NCBI GenBank assembly: GCA_028823345.1 | Contig: JAPKBR010000036.1 | Span: 1 to 33,882 of the forward strand | Direction of reading: 5' to 3' | Length of the DNA: 33,882 bases | From: Planctomycetota bacterium | Lineage (GTDB): Bacteria > Planctomycetota > UBA1135 > GCA-002686595 | Shown here: piece after piece, positions 1 to 8,561 of the stretch | Layout: each line of letters begins with the position of its first letter | Position numbering within the stretch: the stretch's first letter is position 1 | Made by a program: the position numbers and the translations under genes | Notes under the pieces: generated by a model | Told to the model about the DNA's origin: nothing | The model's input: the letters and a program-made list of their open reading frames with translations, nothing else | Database searches by the model: none

Positions 1-57
1 AGGAGTCCCAAGAACGCTAAATCCTCCGCTGGGGTTGGAGGTTGGTAGGATGCGGTT

Positions 58-381
58 ATGAAGACCTTTAAGCTTCCCCGCGGTTATTCTGCAGGCATTA
101 AACGCTCACAGATCCTAGCCTCGTTGTTCGTCTGTTGCCTGCTTACATCGTGTCAGGGGCTCGGCCGTTACCAGATGGCGGTCGGTGGTCCGATTGATGC
201 CTGTGGCCCCTATGCTCCCGACAATGTTATGTACAGGACCGACACCCGAACAGGTGTGGTCGAGTACCTGATTGAGGTGCCCATTCTCGACGACGACCCC
301 ATTCTCACTGACGAGAACGTGATCTCTCCTCAATACACCTGGTATCCCGTCTACATTGACACTCAATGGAGTTACAAGTAG
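58..381 (+). CDS. small predicted lipoprotein, unknown function
   Basis: A 107-residue protein with a basic N-terminus, a hydrophobic stretch (about residues 18-31) and a lipobox LTSC whose Cys is residue 32. It should therefore be exported and lipid-anchored. An AGGA lies 7 nt before the ATG, one of the few Shine-Dalgarno-like sites in this window. The mature part is short (about 75 residues), rich in Pro, Tyr and Asp, and has no domain I recognise. The long n-region before the hydrophobic core leaves open a later start, but no other ATG lies before the lipobox. The gene stands alone, about 175 nt upstream of the next one. Function unknown. Confidence 0.6.
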   Translation: MKTFKLPRGYSAGIKRSQILASLFVCCLLTSCQGLGRYQMAVGGPIDACGPYAPDNVMYRTDTRTGVVEYLIEVPILDDDPILTDENVISPQYTWYPVYIDTQWSYK

Positions 382-556
382 GCACCGGATGAGGACACGG
401 ACATTTGGACCTTCGGTTGGAAGGGGCGTTCGCCGGGTGCTTGAGAATCATCTCGACATCTGCATGCCCTTGGACCTGGCCAGTTGGATTGTCGGTGCAC
501 CCGTGAATTTCGATTGCACAGCATCCGACCGAGTGCTCTGCCAGCTCTAGAATCCC

Positions 557-1342
557 ATGCCCAAGGCTGCCCTCTGGACCCTGCGCCTCTCCATAGTGGC
601 GCTCGCCCTCGCCTCTGCGCGTAACGCTTGGATACCAGGTAGCGCAATCAACAGCTGGCTCTTCATGAAGGCCGGCCTCCCAGAGACCGTAGCCTCGGGC
701 ATCGACCGGTTCGGTGCCGCACTGATGGTCGGAGTCGTTATCTCGGCACTGGTGCGCCCCTCGAGAGTGCTCTTGCTGGCGGGCGCAACCTGGATGCTCT
801 GCGTGGCGTTCGCGAGGTGGGACAACCCCGGCGCTACGGCCGACGGGCTGGCACCCCTCTCTCACGCGGTGCGTATCGGCGCCTTGCTAGCCCTGGCACT
901 CCTCTCCGGTCGGCCGGACCTGGAGCGCCGCCCCTCGGCAGGGCTCGCCGGTTGGGTCCTGCTCCTTGGCACCTCCCTGACTTTTGTCGGCCACGGGATC
1001 GAGGCCCTCCAACACAGCGGACCCTTCGTGGACCTCATCATCGGCACGGTCAAGCGCTGGACGGGCCATCGCCTCTCACAGGCCTCGGCCGAGCAGCTGC
1101 TGACCGTGATCGGTCTGCAGGACTTCATCCTCGCGGCGCTACTCCTGTTGCGCCGGTGGCGCTGGATCGCGGGGTGGATGGCAATCTGGGGGCTCGCGAC
1201 AGCCCTGTCGAGGGTGACATCCATGGGCCTGGACTCCTGGCACCACTCCTTGCTGCGGCTCGCCAATGGCGGCGTGCCACTTACTCTCTTTCTCGCCTGG
1301 CACCACCTCATTAGGCTAAGTTCAACCACCCGAAAGCCATGA
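557..1342 (+). CDS. multi-pass integral membrane protein, unknown function
   Basis: A 261-residue protein made almost entirely of hydrophobic helices, about 6 to 7 by eye (around residues 8-22, 53-67, 70-85, 103-120, 130-147, 188-200 and 203-222), joined by short Arg-rich loops. No family motif was recognised. Its stop overlaps the start of the phosphoesterase gene by 4 nt (ATGA), so the two are very probably translationally coupled and may work together, for example as a membrane partner for an exported phosphatase. Codon use is strikingly C-ending, like the next gene and unlike the rest of the window. The start ATG is preceded by CCC and no clear Shine-Dalgarno. Confidence 0.75.
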   Translation: MPKAALWTLRLSIVALALASARNAWIPGSAINSWLFMKAGLPETVASGIDRFGAALMVGVVISALVRPSRVLLLAGATWMLCVAFARWDNPGATADGLAPLSHAVRIGALLALALLSGRPDLERRPSAGLAGWVLLLGTSLTFVGHGIEALQHSGPFVDLIIGTVKRWTGHRLSQASAEQLLTVIGLQDFILAALLLLRRWRWIAGWMAIWGLATALSRVTSMGLDSWHHSLLRLANGGVPLTLFLAWHHLIRLSSTTRKP

Positions 1343-3147
1343 TCACTCTAGCCCTCCTCATTCTCGCTACTTGCCCGATCGAAGATCCGTGGACCCGACT
1401 CGAGGGGACGCAGCCCGCCCAGTGGAGGCTCGTCTGGACCAGCGACCCAGCCCACGCGGTGACCGTCTCCTGGACGACTTTGGAGGCCGGTAACTCCCAC
1501 AAGGTTCACTTCCTACCTATGGAAGAGCTCCGCGATCTCGAGCAAGAGCGCACATCCACCCGAGCCGGCGAAGAGGAGCTGCACGTTCGCGAGGTCGCCG
1601 CCCACCGCTCGGGTGCCTACACGCTCGACCCGAAAGAGATCGGTGAGGTGACCGGAGCCTTCTACCACCACGCCAGGCTCACGGGCCTGCAGGCCTCTAC
1701 GACCTACTGGTTCCAGATCGAGAGTGACGGGCTGCTATCTCCCGAGCTGCACTTTCAGACCTCCCCAGCCGAGGACGACGCCTTCAAGATGCTGCACGGC
1801 GGAGACTCACGCACGGGCATTCAGGAGCGCCAGCGGATGAACCGCTTCATTGGGCGCCTGGTAGATGAGCATCCCGACCTCATCACCTTCGCCCACGGGG
1901 GCGACTTCATCGCCAACGGGAGGCTGTGGGCGCAATGGCGGATGTGGCTGAGCCAGAACGAGCTGACAACTTCGGCCGCTGGCCGGGTCCTGCCCATGAT
2001 CCCGACCCGGGGCAATCACGAGCCTGGACCACTCTTCGACGAGGTCTTCGACGACCCCGGAGGTGCAGGCCTCAACTACTACTCCACAGATATCACCCCG
2101 GCGGTCTCCCTGATCACGCTCAACACCGAGATCAGCGCAGCCGGGGACCAGGCCGTCTGGCTCGAGTCCGAGCTCGCCAGGCTCCGCCCCGAGCGTCGCT
2201 GGCTCCTCACCCAGTACCACCGCGCCATCTATCCCGCGGTGAAGGACCCCGCCTCCGCGAAGTCGCACTGGGTGCCCCTGTTCGAGGAGTACGACTTGGA
2301 CATCGCCCTTGAGTCCGACGGACATGCCGTGAAGCGCACCGTGCCTATCCGGGAGGAGGCGCAGGATCCGAGCGGAGTCATCTACATCGGTGAAGGCGGC
2401 CTCGGCGTTCCCCAGCGCCGCCCCAAGAGCGAACGCTGGTTCCTCCAGGAACCCGGTATGAGCGGAAAGGCCCATCACGTGGTGTTGCTCCACTTTGACC
2501 CGGTGGGGCTCCACTCCAGGATTGTCTCGCCCCCCGACCCTATCCTTTCTGGGGTCAACGCCACGGGCGAGGAACCTGGTCTCCCCGCGGACGCGACCTG
2601 GCGCTACCTAGCCGGTGCAGACCCCGCTGATGAAGCCTGGCGCGGCGCGGACTTCGACGAATCAAATTGGGGTGAGGGTGTGGCAGGCTTCGGCTACGGG
2701 GATGGGGACGATGCGACCGTCCTGAGCGGAATGCAGGGAGTGTTCAGCCGGGTGTACATCCGCACACTTCTCGACCCTGCCCTGGTCGCAGAGTTCGAGG
2801 AAGTCCAGCTTGCAATCCGTTACGACGACGGCTTCATCGCTTACCTGGGGGGAGTCGAGATTGCACGGGCTGGCATAGAAAGCGGTTGCGGCCCCAGTGC
2901 CGAAGGGGTCACGTCCCATGAAGCGGGTGGCTGGGAGCTCTTTTCCCTGGGGAGCGGCGCCGAGCTGGCCGCGCGCCTGGGCCCCGGGCCCGCTGTCCTC
3001 GCTCTCGAGGGCCATAACTGCAACCCGACAAGCAGCGACTTCACCCTGCACCCCCGCCTCATCGGACCCACGAAGGACCTCACCGCCGATCCCAAGCAGG
3101 CGCTGATCCTCGACGAGTTCCGGCTCAGGCCGCGCTCCGAGCGCTGA
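1339..3147 (+). CDS. purple-acid-phosphatase-like metallophosphoesterase with C-terminal beta-sandwich
   Basis: A 602-residue protein with a short N-terminal signal-like segment, an FN3-like domain typical of purple acid phosphatases (about residues 25-143), a calcineurin-type metallophosphoesterase domain (about 148-395), and a C-terminal galactose-binding-like beta-sandwich (about 415-575). Metal and catalytic positions visible: Asp156 in GGDSR, Asp189 in HGGDF, Asn226-His227 in RGNHE, His294 in QYHR and His329 in SDGHAVKRT. The last motif differs from the GHxH of classical enzymes: the first His is replaced. The expected activity is hydrolysis of phosphate mono- or diesters outside the cytoplasm. 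LATC at residues 9-12 could be a poor lipobox. It overlaps the upstream membrane protein gene by 4 nt. The exact substrate cannot be told. Confidence 0.85.
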   Translation: MITLALLILATCPIEDPWTRLEGTQPAQWRLVWTSDPAHAVTVSWTTLEAGNSHKVHFLPMEELRDLEQERTSTRAGEEELHVREVAAHRSGAYTLDPKEIGEVTGAFYHHARLTGLQASTTYWFQIESDGLLSPELHFQTSPAEDDAFKMLHGGDSRTGIQERQRMNRFIGRLVDEHPDLITFAHGGDFIANGRLWAQWRMWLSQNELTTSAAGRVLPMIPTRGNHEPGPLFDEVFDDPGGAGLNYYSTDITPAVSLITLNTEISAAGDQAVWLESELARLRPERRWLLTQYHRAIYPAVKDPASAKSHWVPLFEEYDLDIALESDGHAVKRTVPIREEAQDPSGVIYIGEGGLGVPQRRPKSERWFLQEPGMSGKAHHVVLLHFDPVGLHSRIVSPPDPILSGVNATGEEPGLPADATWRYLAGADPADEAWRGADFDESNWGEGVAGFGYGDGDDATVLSGMQGVFSRVYIRTLLDPALVAEFEEVQLAIRYDDGFIAYLGGVEIARAGIESGCGPSAEGVTSHEAGGWELFSLGSGAELAARLGPGPAVLALEGHNCNPTSSDFTLHPRLIGPTKDLTADPKQALILDEFRLRPRSER

Positions 3148-3283
3148 TCCTCCCGAGCCCCACCCAGCCAGATCGCCTCGCTGCTCGGCTGTGGGGTCCA
3201 TTCCCAGGCTGTCGGTATCGAGCCATGCGAGCGCGGCCAAGGAAAGGGGATGACTTGGGAACGGATCTATGTCCGGGCCCAAT

Positions 3284-6200
3284 TTACCGGAACGCGGAGT
3301 GCTCTTCGTTGCCGTTGGCTGTGATGTAGGCCAAGAGGTCTAGGATCTCGTCGTGGGTCAAGGTCACCAGCAGGCCCGTGGGCATGGGCGAAGTCTTGAG
3401 GGGGACCATTTCGACGATTTCGTCCCGGGGCAAGAAGATAGTCTTGTCCGGTTCCTGGAGGGCTTCGGCGATGGTGACCGAGGTCTTGTCGCTCTCAACG
3501 ATGAGGCCGAAGTATCGGCTTCCGTCGTCCAGCTCGATGCCAAAGACCCGGTGCTCGTCCTTGACCGTGGCCGAGGGCTCAAGGATATGGCTTAAGAGTT
3601 CGGCGGTGGAGTAAGTCTTGCCGACTTCGGAAAGGTCTGCGCCTACGTTGCCTCCCTTGCCCTGCATGTTGTGGCAGGTTGAGCATGAGGCAGCTTCAAA
3701 CATTGCTTGACCCGTGCCAAAGCTGCGTCCGTGTAGGGGATCTTGCAGGTCTCTTTCGAAGTCTGCGAGTTCCCAAAAGTTAACGAAGGGTCGTGAGAAG
3801 GTGGCCGCACCCCCAAGAAGTTCGTCGGGGGAATAAAAGCCCTCCTTGTCCTGGGTGGTGACCCGCACCTCTTGGATTTTATCGGGCTGAATGGGGCTCG
3901 CCTCGTTGCCGAATGAGTTGCGCACATAGGTCAGGACCGCTGCGATCTCATCGTTGTTGAGGATCCCGCCGAAGGGGGTCATGGGCACGAGACCGGGGTA
4001 GGGCTTGTCGAGCACTTCCATCGGGCCGAGCAGGCCATTGAGGGTCAACATGATCAGGCGATCCGTGTCCTCCGTCACCCAGGGTGATTCCGCGAGGGGC
4101 GGGAAGCCGCCCGCCTGCAGACCTAAACCGTCGGGCTGGTGGCAAGTAGAGCAGTGTCCGTCGCGGGCATAGATCTCTGCGCCCCGCAGGTATTGCTCGT
4201 GAGCGGACGCTGCCAGGTGACTCGGGATTTCGATGACGATCTTCTCTTCGATGGTCTGCCCGCGCAGGTGAGCTTCGGCGGTTTGAAACGGCTTCTTGAG
4301 CCAAGAGTCCCCAAGCACGCCAACACCACCTGCGATTTGGACTTCAAGGGTGGCCAGGATCTCTTGGTCTGCCAAGAACTCGATCCTTGCTCCGGAGAAA
4401 CGATCCTCGAATTCGGGACGGTTCCAAATGGTGAGGGAGTCGATGGATACGGGGGGATCGAAGGTTGCTTGGAGCCAGGGGTTCTCGCTAAAGGCGGTGT
4501 GACTGAAGTTGTTCCGGTCGCCGTCTAGGAGGTTGCCCACCGGGTACTTGCCGAATTGGCTGGACTGGGAGAATGTTCCGCTGGCGGTGATGTTCTCACC
4601 ACCCGCGAGAATTTCGATCTCCGCCAGGTTGATCACCTTGTTGTTACCGGGCACGGTCATGCGCACGGAGGTGATGTTGTCCGCGCCCAGGGCCGGGTGG
4701 CTGATGCGAATCGTTCGTCCACGGTTTTCGACCACCACATGCTCCGTGGATTCCTCCTTGTCTCCCACTTCATAGGAAGCTTCGGCGGCGGCTAGGACTT
4801 CGAGACCCTCGTCTCGCTCAAGCCATGAGCCCGCGGTGATGGCTTCCATTTTGACCCGTCCATGGGGATCGCTGGCTGCGTCCACAAGCAGAGCCTGTTG
4901 ATCGGGAATCCGGTGGGCGTTGTAGCGCAAGACGCGCACGGCGGCGGCCCGGGCTCGGTGGTCCTCTGCTTTCAAGAGACGACGCAAGAGGTCCTCGTCC
5001 ACGCGATCAAGTCCCCAACTAACCCAAAGTGCCTCCAACAGGTGGTGCTCGTAACCCGGATCATTCGCGTCCAGGGAAAAGACCCAGGGGCTAAGAGCAT
5101 TGAGCACCTCATCCGTATCACGACCTCGCAGTTCCCGGCGGGTGCGATAGCGTGAGCGATATTCCGGCAGCTTCAGGTTCTCCAGCAAGGTTGCGATGGA
5201 CGCGTCTACAATCTCCGCCGGTTCCACCAGCGGCCGACTGGGGTAGGTGATGCGGTAAATCCGACCGTGGTCGTGGTCCCGGTGCGGATCCCGTGCGTTG
5301 TGTTGCATATGGCCAATCAATGGATTGTGCCAATCCACCAAGTACAGGGAACCGTCCGGCGCCACTTCGATGTCCACGGGTCGATAGTTGCCATCGCTGG
5401 ACTTGGTCAGGTCATGGCGCCAGTGGGTTTCGAAACCGGTGCCGCTTTCGGCCATGTGATGCTGTTTTGTGCCCAGGAATCCGATCGTGTTGTTGAGCAG
5501 CATGTCCCCTTGCATGTCGTCGGGGAAGTGACGGCTGCTGAGGAATTCAATGCCCGACGTGGGCCGCACCCGGTGGGCGGGCTCGATCAGGTTTTGGCTT
5601 CCGGGAGTCGACACCCCATAGCGGGGCTTGACCGATCCGGGCAACATCCACTCGGTGGTGGGGCCAGAGGTGTGCAAGAAAAAGTGCTGACCCCAATCAT
5701 CAAAGGCGATGCCCCAGGGGTTAGGTATGGGCAGCTGCGCATGGCGTTCCAGATGGCGGCGCTGGGGCGAGAAGCGATAGAAACCGCCGTTCGTGCCGCG
5801 CACGGTGCCATAAGCGGTCTCCACGTTGGTGCGCAGGAAAGTGCCCTCGCACATCATCAGGGCGCCGGAGGGGTCGGCGCAATAGGCACCGATGGCATGG
5901 TGCGTGTCGTGGTCGTCGAAGCCACTGAAAATGACCTCGCGCTTGTCGGCCTTGTCGTCCCCGTTGGTGTCCGTGAGGAGAATCAGGTTGATTCCTTGGG
6001 AGAGATACACCCCTTCCGGTGCGAACTCAAATCCCATAGGCAGGTGCAGGCCGTCGGCCCAAATGGTTTGCTTGTCGGCCTTGCCGTCGTTGTCCGTGTC
6101 TTCAAGAATCAGCAACTTGTCGTCGGGGCGCGGATCGCCGGGCAAGTAGTGCGGGTAACTCGGCATGGTGGCGACCCACAAGCGACCCTGGTTGTCAAAG

Positions 6201-7411
6201 GACATCTGCACGGGATTGGCGAGGTCGGGGAACTCGACCTCCGTGGCCCACTGTTGAATTGCAAAGCCCTCGGGTACTGAGATCGTGTTCAGGGCCTCTT
6301 CCCCGGCCAAGAACTTGATATCGCCGTTCTTGTTGCTGGGCTTGTAGTTGGTTTCCACCGGAGGCAAAGCCGAGGTCGCCGCATCGCTAACGGCGAGGTC
6401 GAAGGACTTACCCATGTTGGCAGCCCAGATTGCTTGATCGCGGACGAGGGTCATCTCGCGCATCTTTGTGATCTCAAAGGGATAGTTCGCCGGGCCAAAC
6501 GGGTTGTAGCGTCGGCCGAAGACATGGACCCCGTTGGGCATCTTGAAGTCATTGATCCAGAACCAGTTTTTCTCCTGAACGGCGGCCTGGATGGCGGCTT
6601 TGTGTTCGGTGTTGTTGGATTCGTCGGCCCCGAAAAGGCCATCGATCAAGAACTCCGCAAAGTGCTCATAGCCCGCTTCGTTGAGGAGCGCGCTGTCCGT
6701 GGTGAGAGGCTTGCGGGATTCGGCGTACCAGCGAAGGGAAGGGTTGAATGAGTTCAGGAACAGCACACCGTTCGCCGCGGCCACCGTGTCCATCACCGCG
6801 GTGTAAGCTGCCAGGTTGGCATTTTGGCGTTGACCGTTGGGGACGCCCATGGAATCCGAACGATCCTCGAAGGCCGTGGGCGAGACCAGCGCCAGTTGTG
6901 GCGGACTTCCTGCGCCATAGGATTGAGCCAGGGTGTGCTTCAAAAAGGCATCCAGCTCGGCGCGGAAGTTTTCGAGTCCGCTAGCGCCCTCAAAGGATTC
7001 GCTGAACCCAAAGAAGCAGACCAAGATGTCGGGCTTTAGGTGCTCAAGCCATTTTTCATCGGTCCAAAAATGCCCGGCCCCATTGGCTGCGTTGTTGTCC
7101 GAATAGGGCCCATGAAAGGCCTCGGCGCCAGGGAAGCCCAGCTGATCTCCGCGGCCGGAATGGGGCCGGAAGCTGGGAGTGTTGCCCTCGTCACAAATGT
7201 TGCGCAGCACCAGCTTGTGCTCCGGGTAACGCAGATGCATTTCGGTTTCAAAGGGCCCGAAGTGAACCATGCGCGAGCCAAGACCGGCACCCATGAGCAC
7301 CACCCGGGATCCAGAATCCAGTTTCAGCTGTTGGGGAGTCTGCGCGGAGAGGGGCGCACTCAGCAAGGGCAACAACAGGGCGACAAGAACGAAGAAACGA
7401 TGGGTAGTCAT
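3284..7411 (-). CDS. PVC-type heme-binding multidomain protein (SGNH-like, beta-propeller, HEAT, F5/8C-like, two c-type hemes)
   Basis: A 1375-residue exported protein. I chose the ATG at 7411 (MTTHRFF) because it gives a clean signal peptide ending near SAPLSAQ; an upstream in-frame ATG at 7444 adds 11 unlikely residues. Order of domains: an SGNH-hydrolase-like fold (about 37-265); the six-bladed 'membrane-bound dehydrogenase' propeller of PVC bacteria (about 370-730), with VPEGF, DxDxDG-type Ca loops (DTDNDG, DTNGDD) and the DWHN motif; HEAT-like helices (740-880); a discoidin/F5-8C-like domain (about 893-1040); a first CSTCH heme site (1087-1091); and a second CSTCH (1243-1247) in the C-terminal planctomycete heme domain. 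The family probably oxidises sugars or similar substrates, passing electrons to the hemes; the substrate is unknown. The SGNH part looks catalytically dead: no GDS Ser, and the DxxH His is Leu. Confidence 0.92.
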   Translation of the reverse strand: MTTHRFFVLVALLLPLLSAPLSAQTPQQLKLDSGSRVVLMGAGLGSRMVHFGPFETEMHLRYPEHKLVLRNICDEGNTPSFRPHSGRGDQLGFPGAEAFHGPYSDNNAANGAGHFWTDEKWLEHLKPDILVCFFGFSESFEGASGLENFRAELDAFLKHTLAQSYGAGSPPQLALVSPTAFEDRSDSMGVPNGQRQNANLAAYTAVMDTVAAANGVLFLNSFNPSLRWYAESRKPLTTDSALLNEAGYEHFAEFLIDGLFGADESNNTEHKAAIQAAVQEKNWFWINDFKMPNGVHVFGRRYNPFGPANYPFEITKMREMTLVRDQAIWAANMGKSFDLAVSDAATSALPPVETNYKPSNKNGDIKFLAGEEALNTISVPEGFAIQQWATEVEFPDLANPVQMSFDNQGRLWVATMPSYPHYLPGDPRPDDKLLILEDTDNDGKADKQTIWADGLHLPMGFEFAPEGVYLSQGINLILLTDTNGDDKADKREVIFSGFDDHDTHHAIGAYCADPSGALMMCEGTFLRTNVETAYGTVRGTNGGFYRFSPQRRHLERHAQLPIPNPWGIAFDDWGQHFFLHTSGPTTEWMLPGSVKPRYGVSTPGSQNLIEPAHRVRPTSGIEFLSSRHFPDDMQGDMLLNNTIGFLGTKQHHMAESGTGFETHWRHDLTKSSDGNYRPVDIEVAPDGSLYLVDWHNPLIGHMQHNARDPHRDHDHGRIYRITYPSRPLVEPAEIVDASIATLLENLKLPEYRSRYRTRRELRGRDTDEVLNALSPWVFSLDANDPGYEHHLLEALWVSWGLDRVDEDLLRRLLKAEDHRARAAAVRVLRYNAHRIPDQQALLVDAASDPHGRVKMEAITAGSWLERDEGLEVLAAAEASYEVGDKEESTEHVVVENRGRTIRISHPALGADNITSVRMTVPGNNKVINLAEIEILAGGENITASGTFSQSSQFGKYPVGNLLDGDRNNFSHTAFSENPWLQATFDPPVSIDSLTIWNRPEFEDRFSGARIEFLADQEILATLEVQIAGGVGVLGDSWLKKPFQTAEAHLRGQTIEEKIVIEIPSHLAASAHEQYLRGAEIYARDGHCSTCHQPDGLGLQAGGFPPLAESPWVTEDTDRLIMLTLNGLLGPMEVLDKPYPGLVPMTPFGGILNNDEIAAVLTYVRNSFGNEASPIQPDKIQEVRVTTQDKEGFYSPDELLGGAATFSRPFVNFWELADFERDLQDPLHGRSFGTGQAMFEAASCSTCHNMQGKGGNVGADLSEVGKTYSTAELLSHILEPSATVKDEHRVFGIELDDGSRYFGLIVESDKTSVTIAEALQEPDKTIFLPRDEIVEMVPLKTSPMPTGLLVTLTHDEILDLLAYITANGNEEHSAFR

Positions 7412-7839
7412 GGGGATGAGGTCGTGGCTTCCAAGGGGCAGCACCTTGCGTGCGGGGCCCTGATCAAGGGATTAGGGAGAAGAACGAGGGTGATCCTACT
7501 CCATCCGACCTTCGGCTGCTCCGTGCAGGCCTAATTCCTCCTTGAGCCCGATTGTCCAGGCGCTTGGTGGCTGCGGGGTTCTTCTCCTGCCCGTTTGACT
7601 AGGGCATGATTCAGTGCCGAAGGGTGGCCTGCCAGGGCGCCTCAAATGGGATCCCGCCGAGCAGCTTCATCTGCCGTACTTTCCTATCTAAGGTTTGCGG
7701 CATCCCCCGATTGCGCAGCCCACACTGTTGCGGTGTGCCAACCAAGCGATCATGGCCACGAGGCCAACGGTCAGCGGAGTCACCTCGCGACCCCTTCCTG
7801 CTCACCATCGCGGGCTCTGCAGAGCTGCTTGGAATGGAG
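7412..7839. other. 428-nt intergenic region without a recognisable gene
   Basis: The stretch between the start of the PVC-type heme protein and tRNA-Arg carries short open frames on both strands, but none has a plausible protein composition, signal peptide or start context. It must contain the promoter of the minus-strand heme protein gene at its left end and the 3' flank of the tRNA at its right end. I could not pick out a convincing -35/-10 pair, riboswitch or terminator. Confidence 0.5.
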
Positions 7840-7916
7840 TGGTGCGCCCGGGGGGATTCGAACCCACGACCCCGGCATTAGGAATGCCGTGCTCTATCCA
7901 GCTGAGCTACGGGCGC
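7840..7916 (-). tRNA. tRNA-Arg (anticodon CCT, reads AGG)
   Basis: Read on the minus strand the sequence folds as a full cloverleaf. There is a 7-bp acceptor stem GCGCCCG/CGGGCGC, a D arm with GCTC/GAGC and loop AGCTGGATA, an anticodon stem CGGCA/TGCCG with loop TTCCTAA (anticodon CCT), a 5-nt variable region GGGTC, and a T arm with the TTCGAAT loop. Discriminator A and an encoded CCA end complete the 77 nt. The T stem GTGGG/CCCCC has one T-C mismatch at its second pair. CCT is a rare Arg anticodon. Confidence 0.96.
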
Positions 7917-8114
7917 AATGTGTTGCTTTGCAACAGGTATGCCATTGGGCGGAGAGCCTCTCGGAGAACCGGAGTCTCGCAGCACAGCAATGGCAAGGTG
8001 GAATTTCTTCCTGACTTAGCGGCCCTTTGGTACGGGGTCGTGATCAGGGGTCTGAAACCACCATGGGCGTCATTGTGCCCGTGTGGGGGCCCCTAAGGCA
8101 AGGGGCGAGCTGCT

Positions 8115-8462
8115 CTAGAAAGGGCGGTAGTAAACGCAGTACACGGCAACCGCCACTAGGACGGCGGTGATGAGACTGAATGTGCCGCCTTTGGAAGGGG
8201 AGCGGTATACGGCTCCGGACAGGGCGGCAACGCCGAGCAAGCAGATGAGCTTGACGATCACCCAGCCGGGCCACCCTATGGAGGGTTCCGCTTTGGCAAG
8301 CAGGCCGAATCCCGCGACGAAAGCGATGAAGGCGGCGATGCCTCCCAGCATCATGCGCTTGCGCTTTTTGCCCTCGTCGGGGTCGGCGCAGGATTGGAAG
8401 GTGATGGCCGTCATGAGGATGATGGCCGTGACGTGAAGGACGTGGTAGACGGGGATGGGCAT
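8115..8462 (-). CDS. small four-helix integral membrane protein, unknown function
   Basis: A 115-residue protein with four predicted membrane helices (about residues 5-25, 38-56, 66-86 and 92-112) and a charged DPDEGKKRKR loop after helix 1, which places that loop in the cytoplasm by the positive-inside rule. The fold layout (four helices, VYHVLHV start) is reminiscent of small SirB/cytochrome-b561-like membrane proteins, but no heme ligands can be assigned with confidence. It lies 99 nt downstream of the Thr-type sulfatase-fold gene on the same strand and could be transcribed with it. The ATG is preceded by CCCCC and there is no purine-rich ribosome binding site. Confidence 0.7.
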   Translation of the reverse strand: MPIPVYHVLHVTAIILMTAITFQSCADPDEGKKRKRMMLGGIAAFIAFVAGFGLLAKAEPSIGWPGWVIVKLICLLGVAALSGAVYRSPSKGGTFSLITAVLVAVAVYCVYYRPF

Positions 8463-8561
8463 GGGGGCAGGATAGCCCTTGAGCAGGGGTAAACCGAGGG
8501 GTTTGGGGTTGGAACGGGCAATCTATGCTGAGAATTGCGCGGGGAGCCCGGGCTGGAGTGC

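Noticed and set aside
305..865. 186-codon minus-strand open frame overlapping two plus-strand genes
   Set aside because: Arg/Cys/His-rich low-quality translation, no start context, and it conflicts with better-supported genes on the other strand.
1807..2514. 235-codon minus-strand open frame inside the metallophosphoesterase
   Set aside because: It is antisense to the catalytic core, where the plus-strand frame carries all the phosphatase motifs.
3160..3196. Bulged stem CCCCAC..AGCC / GGCTGTGGGG between convergent genes as a terminator
   Set aside because: There is a two-base bulge, a long loop and no T run on either side, so it is too weak to call.
5267..6280. 337-codon plus-strand open frame opposite the PVC-type heme protein gene
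   Set aside because: It lies fully antisense to conserved propeller sequence, its translation has no recognisable domain, and long antisense frames are expected at this GC content.
8491..8504. Five-bp hairpin AAACC/GGTTT downstream of the 8562-9806 gene
   Set aside because: The stem is short, there is no T tract on the transcribed strand, and it is likely a chance occurrence.
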